Assembly: GCA_025924845.1 (NCBI GenBank)
Contig: JAICHN010000312.1
Coordinates: 1 to 6,158 of the forward strand
DNA: 6,158 nt
Source: Chloroflexota bacterium
GTDB lineage: Bacteria; Chloroflexota; UBA5177; JANWHV01
Direction: 5' to 3'
Position numbers and translations under genes: made by a program. The notes below the pieces were generated by a model, which was not told the origin of the DNA, did not search any database, and saw only the letters and a list, made by a program, of their open reading frames with translations. Below, in pieces: positions 1 to 3,346 of the stretch (its first letter is position 1; each line of letters starts with the position of its first letter).

Positions 1-890
1 CCATACCCGGTATTCATGACACTACCGAAACGCGCCTGGTTATACCAGGCGGTGACCAGAAGCGCGAAAACGAGCGGCGCGGCGAATGCCCCGACTGACG
101 CCCATTGTCCCCGCCTACGGGCATTCAGAAGCAAATACACGCCGAAAACAGCGGCATAGAGTGCGCTGTCTGCCAGGTGCGTAAGCATGGCAACGCACAG
201 CCACGCGCCCGCCACCCCGCCCGCCAACGGCGTCGGTCCATCCTTTGACCATAGTAGCGCCGCGAGAGCACCGATCAGGCAAAGCCCGATTGTCGGCTCG
301 CTGAAAAAGGTGGTCGTGTAGGCCCAGGCCGGCGTGGCCAGACCGAACAATAGGGCAAGGCCAAGGGCGATCCGGCGCGACCAACCCAGTCTCGTGGCCA
401 GAGCGGCAAGGATGGCCGCGGTCAAAGCGGTGATCAGCGAGTCGTAGGCGCTGGTCACCAGTTGGCGCACCTCCGCCTGGCCGATGCCTGGAATGCCGTG
501 CGCGCTTACCGGGAAGCTCCGACTCGCCGCGATCCCCAGCGTATAGAGAGGCACGGCCAGCAACGACTGGCCAATACCGTATTTCGCGTAGAACGGTCCG
601 CTTGGGCGCTCACCCACCCCATCCACCGCAGGCTCTGTGGCACAGGCGCCGGTCGGCAGAGGCCAGGGCCGCCAGTTGGGTGCGACTACTACTTCCCCGG
701 CCCGATTAGGAACGATCCCGAGTTGATGCCGGTCGACGATAGACTGTGTCACCATGTACATAGCCCGACCGTCGCTTACCGAAGGCCCCACCGAACCAGG
801 GACGGTAAGCAAGTAGCAGAGGAACAGGAAAACGCCGATGACGGCGGCGAAGCCCCACGATACTTTCACCCGACCAGCTGCCTCGTTCAT
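1..890 (-). CDS. Partial polytopic membrane protein, probable GT-C / family 39-like glycosyltransferase (N-terminal 296 codons)
   Basis: I translated this frame by hand from the ATG at 890; it is open to the left edge, so the C-terminus is missing. A short cytoplasmic N-terminus precedes a first membrane segment at about residues 14-31. A polar loop follows with SDGRAMY (39-45); its Asp40 sits where GT-C enzymes often carry a catalytic acidic residue. Next comes FYAKYGIGQSLLAVPLY (100-116). Further hydrophobic segments lie at about 151-166, 174-190, 200-214, 222-236, 243-256 and 264-281. The AYTTTFFSEP stretch (190-199) and WYNQARFGS (282-290) resemble conserved parts of dolichyl-phosphate-mannose/undecaprenyl-phosphate-sugar-dependent transferases. 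By family analogy it would transfer a sugar from a lipid carrier outside the membrane; donor and acceptor are unknown. The ATG overlaps the miaA stop (ATGA, 887-890), implying translational coupling; the Shine-Dalgarno is weak (GGGCGG-like). It could also be another multi-pass protein with a similar fold, because the diagnostic C-terminal part is not visible. Confidence 0.8.
   Translation of the reverse strand, partial: MNEAAGRVKVSWGFAAVIGVFLFLCYLLTVPGSVGPSVSDGRAMYMVTQSIVDRHQLGIVPNRAGEVVVAPNWRPWPLPTGACATEPAVDGVGERPSGPFYAKYGIGQSLLAVPLYTLGIAASRSFPVSAHGIPGIGQAEVRQLVTSAYDSLITALTAAILAALATRLGWSRRIALGLALLFGLATPAWAYTTTFFSEPTIGLCLIGALAALLWSKDGPTPLAGGVAGAWLCVAMLTHLADSALYAAVFGVYLLLNARRRGQWASVGAFAAPLVFALLVTAWYNQARFGSVMNTGY
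34..50. repeat. Perfect 17-bp inverted repeat inside the glycosyltransferase gene
   Basis: GCCTGGT (34-40) and ACCAGGC (44-50) are exact reverse complements around a TAT centre. It lies within codons for the conserved WYNQ region, so the protein sequence partly dictates it. A match of this quality is expected about 0.4 times by chance in 6 kb, so it may have no role. Confidence 0.4.
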
Positions 891-1819
891 CGTGCGTCTG
901 CCGCCCAGGTGCTCTTAATCGCGGCAAGCCCGTCATGAAGAGGATCGCCAAGGCTGAGGTTCAGTACGATGCGATCCGGCTCGGCCCTGAACCAGGTCCG
1001 CTGGCGGCGAATGAAAGCGTGCGTGGCGCGGCGCGTGTCCTCAATCGCCGCCTCGCGGGTGGATTCCCCGCGCACGGCCCGGCCTATCTCGCGGTAGCCA
1101 AGCGCCGACAGCGCCGGCAAGTTCGGGTCGTACCCTTCGTCAAGCAGCCGGGTCACTTCGCGTTCGAATCCAGCCTCAAGCATCGCCTCAAATCGAGCAT
1201 CCGCCCGCTCGAACAGTAAAGCATTCGATGCGTCCAGGATGAGCACCACGCTCCGATAAGGTGACTCGCGCTTCTGATTGACGTTTGAGAACGGCTCGCC
1301 CGTCGCCAGGCATACCTCCAGGGCGCGGATGACGCGCCGGGGATTCTTGAGGTCGAGGCGCGCCGCTCCCTCGGGGTCGAGGCCGCGCAGTTGCTCAGCC
1401 AGAGCGGCTAGGCCGCCCTCCGCGATCGTCGCTTCGAGCCGACCTCGCAGTTCCGGATTGGGCGCGACTTCGGGCACTGCAAAACCCTGCGCGACGGCCC
1501 TCAGATACAGGCCGGTGCCCCCCACCAGAATGGGCAGCCTGCCGCGCCTCTGGATGTCCCGAATCGCGGTGTGTGCCAGACGGGTGTAGAGGCCGAGCGT
1601 GAACGGCTGGTCGGGATCGACTATATCAAGAAGGTGATGCGGGACGAGAGCTTGTTGAGCGGCGGTGGGCTTGGCGGTCCCAATGTCCATACCTCGATAG
1701 ACCTGTCGGGAGTCCGCGTTAACAATCTCGCCGTTCAGGTCCTCAGCCATGGCCAGAGCCAGATCGGTCTTTCCGGACGCCGTCGGCCCGCCAATCGCTA
1801 CCAGAAAATCGCGCGGCAC
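887..1819 (-). CDS. miaA: tRNA dimethylallyltransferase MiaA
   Basis: The 310-residue product matches the usual bacterial MiaA length and carries its motifs in order. These are the P-loop GPTASGKT (11-18), the DSRQVYRGMDIGTAKP block (36-51) whose Asp36 is the expected catalytic base, HHLLDIVDP (61-69), VGGTGLY (99-105), NPRRVIRALEV (159-169), and the C-terminal RATHAFIRRQRTWFR (264-278), equivalent to the family KRQxTWFR signature. The enzyme transfers a dimethylallyl group from DMAPP to N6 of A37 in tRNAs reading UNN codons, the first step toward i6A/ms2i6A, in the cytoplasm. The start is GTG (1817-1819), with GAGGAG about 11 nt upstream inside the folC end. The P-loop begins at residue 11, as expected for a full-length N-terminus. 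It lies 5 bp after folC and its TGA overlaps the next gene's ATG, so it is the middle cistron of a three-gene unit. No key residue appears missing. Confidence 0.97.
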   Translation of the reverse strand: MPRDFLVAIGGPTASGKTDLALAMAEDLNGEIVNADSRQVYRGMDIGTAKPTAAQQALVPHHLLDIVDPDQPFTLGLYTRLAHTAIRDIQRRGRLPILVGGTGLYLRAVAQGFAVPEVAPNPELRGRLEATIAEGGLAALAEQLRGLDPEGAARLDLKNPRRVIRALEVCLATGEPFSNVNQKRESPYRSVVLILDASNALLFERADARFEAMLEAGFEREVTRLLDEGYDPNLPALSALGYREIGRAVRGESTREAAIEDTRRATHAFIRRQRTWFRAEPDRIVLNLSLGDPLHDGLAAIKSTWAADAR

Positions 1820-1824
1820 AGTGT

Positions 1825-3210
1825 CTATCGCTCCTCTACCCCGGCCGCTAAAATCGCCCCGACCAGATGCAGTGAGCCCGTAACCAGCACAACCCCATCT
1901 TGACCCGCCAGGGTTCGCGCCCGATCCAGGGCCTCGAGCGGGTCATCCCGCTCCTCGACCAACTCGCTACCGGCCGCGCGTAGGGCCGCTCCCACTAGAT
2001 CAGCGGCGGCGGCGCGTGGATGCGAAGATCGGGTGGCCACCGCGGCGCTCGCCTCCGCCACGAGCGGCGCCAGGGTGGCGGGAATGTCCTTATCGACCTG
2101 CATACCAATCACCAGTACCAACCGCACCCCGCCGAATAGGGTATGCATCGCCGCGGCCAGGGCGCGAGCCGATTCCGCGGTATGGGCGCCGTCCAGCACG
2201 ATGGTCGGTTGTTCGGCAATGATCTGCAGCCGGCCGGGCCAGGAGACGCCGGCCAGGCCGGCACGCACGGCATCAGGCGTGAGCTTGGGGAGGCGAGGCG
2301 AGGCGGCGATCGCGGTTAAGGCCGCCGTTCCGGCGTTCATCCCCTGATGGGCGCCGAGGAGCGGCGTACTCAGACCATGCAGGCAGCCGGCAGCGGCGAC
2401 GCCCCGCCAGGTCGAGTCAAGGGAGGTGCCCGCCTTCCGCATCCGCTCCCAGTCGAGTCCCAGGCTGAACCGCGTGCCCCGCAAGCTCACCTCATCCACT
2501 TCCACTGTCCATTCACGACCCGCCCGCCATAAGGGCGCCTCCAGTTTGCCGGCGATGCGCTCGAAGACGCCGGCCGCCGCTGCCTCCTGGGGCGCTGAGA
2601 CGGCTGGGATGCCCCGCTTGATGATGGCGGCCTTCTCGCCCGCGATGGCCTCCAGGGTGTTGCCCAGAACTGCCATGTGATCGTAGCCGATAGGCGTGAG
2701 CGTCACGCACACCGGCTCGGGCACCACATTGGTGGCGTCCAGGCGTCCACCGAGTCCTGTCTCCAGCACGACAACCGCAACTTTCCGGGCCAGGAACCAC
2801 AGAAAGGCAAGCGTCACCTGCGCCTCAAATTGCTGCACGCCACTCAGCCCCCGCATCCGCAAGCGTTCCACGGCTGGACGAATGTCCCGCAACATGATCT
2901 CGTCGAGCGCCTTGTCGTCGATCAGCGCATTGTCGATCCGGAAACGCTCGTGAAGGTCGACCAGGTGCGGCTGCGTGAAGAGGCCGGTGCGATAGCCCGC
3001 GGCGCCGGCGATCGAGGCGATCATGGCGGCGGTCGAGCCCTTTCCTTTGGTCCCCGCAATGTGGATCACGGGAAGGCGAAGGTGAGGGGCGCCGACCTCA
3101 TCAAGCAAGGAGATCACTCGATCCAGGGTAAAAGCTGTTTCCGGGGCGACATTACCCTGCTCGAAATCGGGAAAGGTTCGCAAGTAGCGCAAGCCCGCGC
3201 CTGTACTCAA
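1825..3210 (-). CDS. folC: Folylpolyglutamate synthase / dihydrofolate synthase FolC
   Basis: This 461-residue Mur-ligase-family enzyme ligates glutamate to folates using ATP; many bacterial members also make dihydrofolate from dihydropteroate. Visible motifs are YLRTFPDFE (9-17), the P-loop GTKGKGST (53-60), TQPHL (79-83), ETGLGGRLDATNV (150-162), DHMAVLGNTLEAIAGEKAAIIKRGIP (177-202) with Lys193 at the usual carbamylated-lysine place, GAHQGMNA (286-293), WPGRLQII (324-331) and DGAHTAES (340-347). Length and order are those of a complete enzyme. The TTG start (3208-3210) is chosen because an in-frame TAA lies just upstream at 3229-3231, no ATG or GTG lies between, and GGCGGTGA (3215-3222), an excellent anti-SD match, ends 4 nt before it. 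The P-loop Lys (usually Asn) and DGAHT (usually DGAHN) are variants discussed in the findings. It is the first gene of the minus-strand unit, which continues into miaA after 5 bp. Whether both activities are present cannot be judged from sequence. Confidence 0.96.
   Translation of the reverse strand: MSTGAGLRYLRTFPDFEQGNVAPETAFTLDRVISLLDEVGAPHLRLPVIHIAGTKGKGSTAAMIASIAGAAGYRTGLFTQPHLVDLHERFRIDNALIDDKALDEIMLRDIRPAVERLRMRGLSGVQQFEAQVTLAFLWFLARKVAVVVLETGLGGRLDATNVVPEPVCVTLTPIGYDHMAVLGNTLEAIAGEKAAIIKRGIPAVSAPQEAAAAGVFERIAGKLEAPLWRAGREWTVEVDEVSLRGTRFSLGLDWERMRKAGTSLDSTWRGVAAAGCLHGLSTPLLGAHQGMNAGTAALTAIAASPRLPKLTPDAVRAGLAGVSWPGRLQIIAEQPTIVLDGAHTAESARALAAAMHTLFGGVRLVLVIGMQVDKDIPATLAPLVAEASAAVATRSSHPRAAAADLVGAALRAAGSELVEERDDPLEALDRARTLAGQDGVVLVTGSLHLVGAILAAGVEER
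1831..1836 (-). promoter_or_regulatory. Shine-Dalgarno for miaA (GAGGAG)
   Basis: On the minus strand GAGGAG ends 11 nt before the GTG at 1819. It sits inside the last folC codons (Glu-Glu-Arg), so ribosomes finishing folC pass over it. It supports the GTG start of miaA, although the spacing is at the long end. Confidence 0.6.
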
Positions 3211-3214
3211 TTTC

Positions 3215-3222
3215 TCACCGCC
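3215..3222 (-). promoter_or_regulatory. Shine-Dalgarno for folC (GGCGGTGA) that fixes the TTG start
   Basis: The minus-strand octamer GGCGGTGA matches the anti-SD complement GGAGGTGA at seven of eight bases and ends 4 nt before TTG (3208-3210). Together with the upstream in-frame stop at 3229-3231 it makes the TTG the most likely initiation codon. Confidence 0.65.
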
Positions 3223-3278
3223 ATCGCATTACCTTTGCCCGCGTTATCACGTTTACGGATTGCATGGTACGGTCCGGT

Positions 3279-3289
3279 CGGTTATACCG
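3279..3289. repeat. Small palindrome CGGT-TAT-ACCG over the putative -10 region
   Basis: The arms CGGT and ACCG are perfectly complementary around a TAT centre. A second overlapping pair, CCGGT (3274-3278) and ACCGG (3286-3290), lies in the same place. Its location over the TATA-like sequences of both strands would suit an operator, but 4-5 bp arms are short and could arise by chance. Confidence 0.3.
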
Positions 3290-3333
3290 GCTATTGACCA
3301 ACCTCTCCGGTCACCTCTCGTTCCAGCAGCCAC

Positions 3334-3340
3334 GAAGGGA
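3334..3340 (+). promoter_or_regulatory. Shine-Dalgarno for the secreted repeat protein (GAAGGGA)
   Basis: GAAGGGA ends 6 nt before the GTG at 3347-3349. An in-frame TAG at 3341-3343 rules out any longer N-terminus, and the next possible start (TTG at 3353) is less well placed. Confidence 0.65.
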
Positions 3341-3346
3341 TAGCCC

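Larger units (their letters stand above)
3211..3346. promoter_or_regulatory. Divergent intergenic control region between folC and the secreted-protein gene
   Basis: This is the only noncoding stretch in the window, and both flanking genes are transcribed away from it, so promoters for both units should lie here. On the plus strand, TTGCAT (3260-3265) and TATACC (3283-3288) are separated by 17 bp, a weak sigma-70-like pair that would give a leader of about 50 nt. On the minus strand, TATAAC (3281-3286) matches five of six -10 positions, but no good -35 is found at 16-18 bp spacing. The two TATA-like elements are the same bases read on opposite strands. No riboswitch, small RNA or terminator structure is evident. 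Confidence 0.5.

Noticed and set aside
462..938. A 158-codon plus-strand open frame opposite the glycosyltransferase gene and the miaA end
   Set aside because: The minus-strand frame shows membrane segments and family-like motifs and is coupled to miaA. The plus-strand translation is rich in Arg, His and Pro with no motif.
706..951. An 81-codon minus-strand open frame overlapping the miaA/glycosyltransferase junction
   Set aside because: It is an out-of-frame shadow of both genes; the ATGA-overlapping frame explains the region fully.
1820..1824. Possible terminator between folC and miaA
   Set aside because: The gap is only 5 bp and no GC-rich hairpin with a T-run is present there, so the genes appear to be co-transcribed.
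3268..3282. Closely spaced CGGT copies (CGGT-C-CGGT-CGGT) as a tandem repeat
   Set aside because: The units are only 4 bp with irregular spacing in GC-rich DNA, which is too short to call a repeat element.
2677..3297. A 206-codon open frame on the plus strand antisense to folC
   Set aside because: It lies almost wholly opposite folC, whose motifs are unmistakable. Its translation has no recognisable domain and reads as His/Arg-rich low-quality sequence typical of GC-rich shadow frames.
3295..3323. TTGACC at 3295-3300 as a strong -35 for the plus-strand gene
   Set aside because: It matches five of six positions, but the sequence about 17 bp downstream (TCGTTC) is not -10-like, so a promoter here is not supported.
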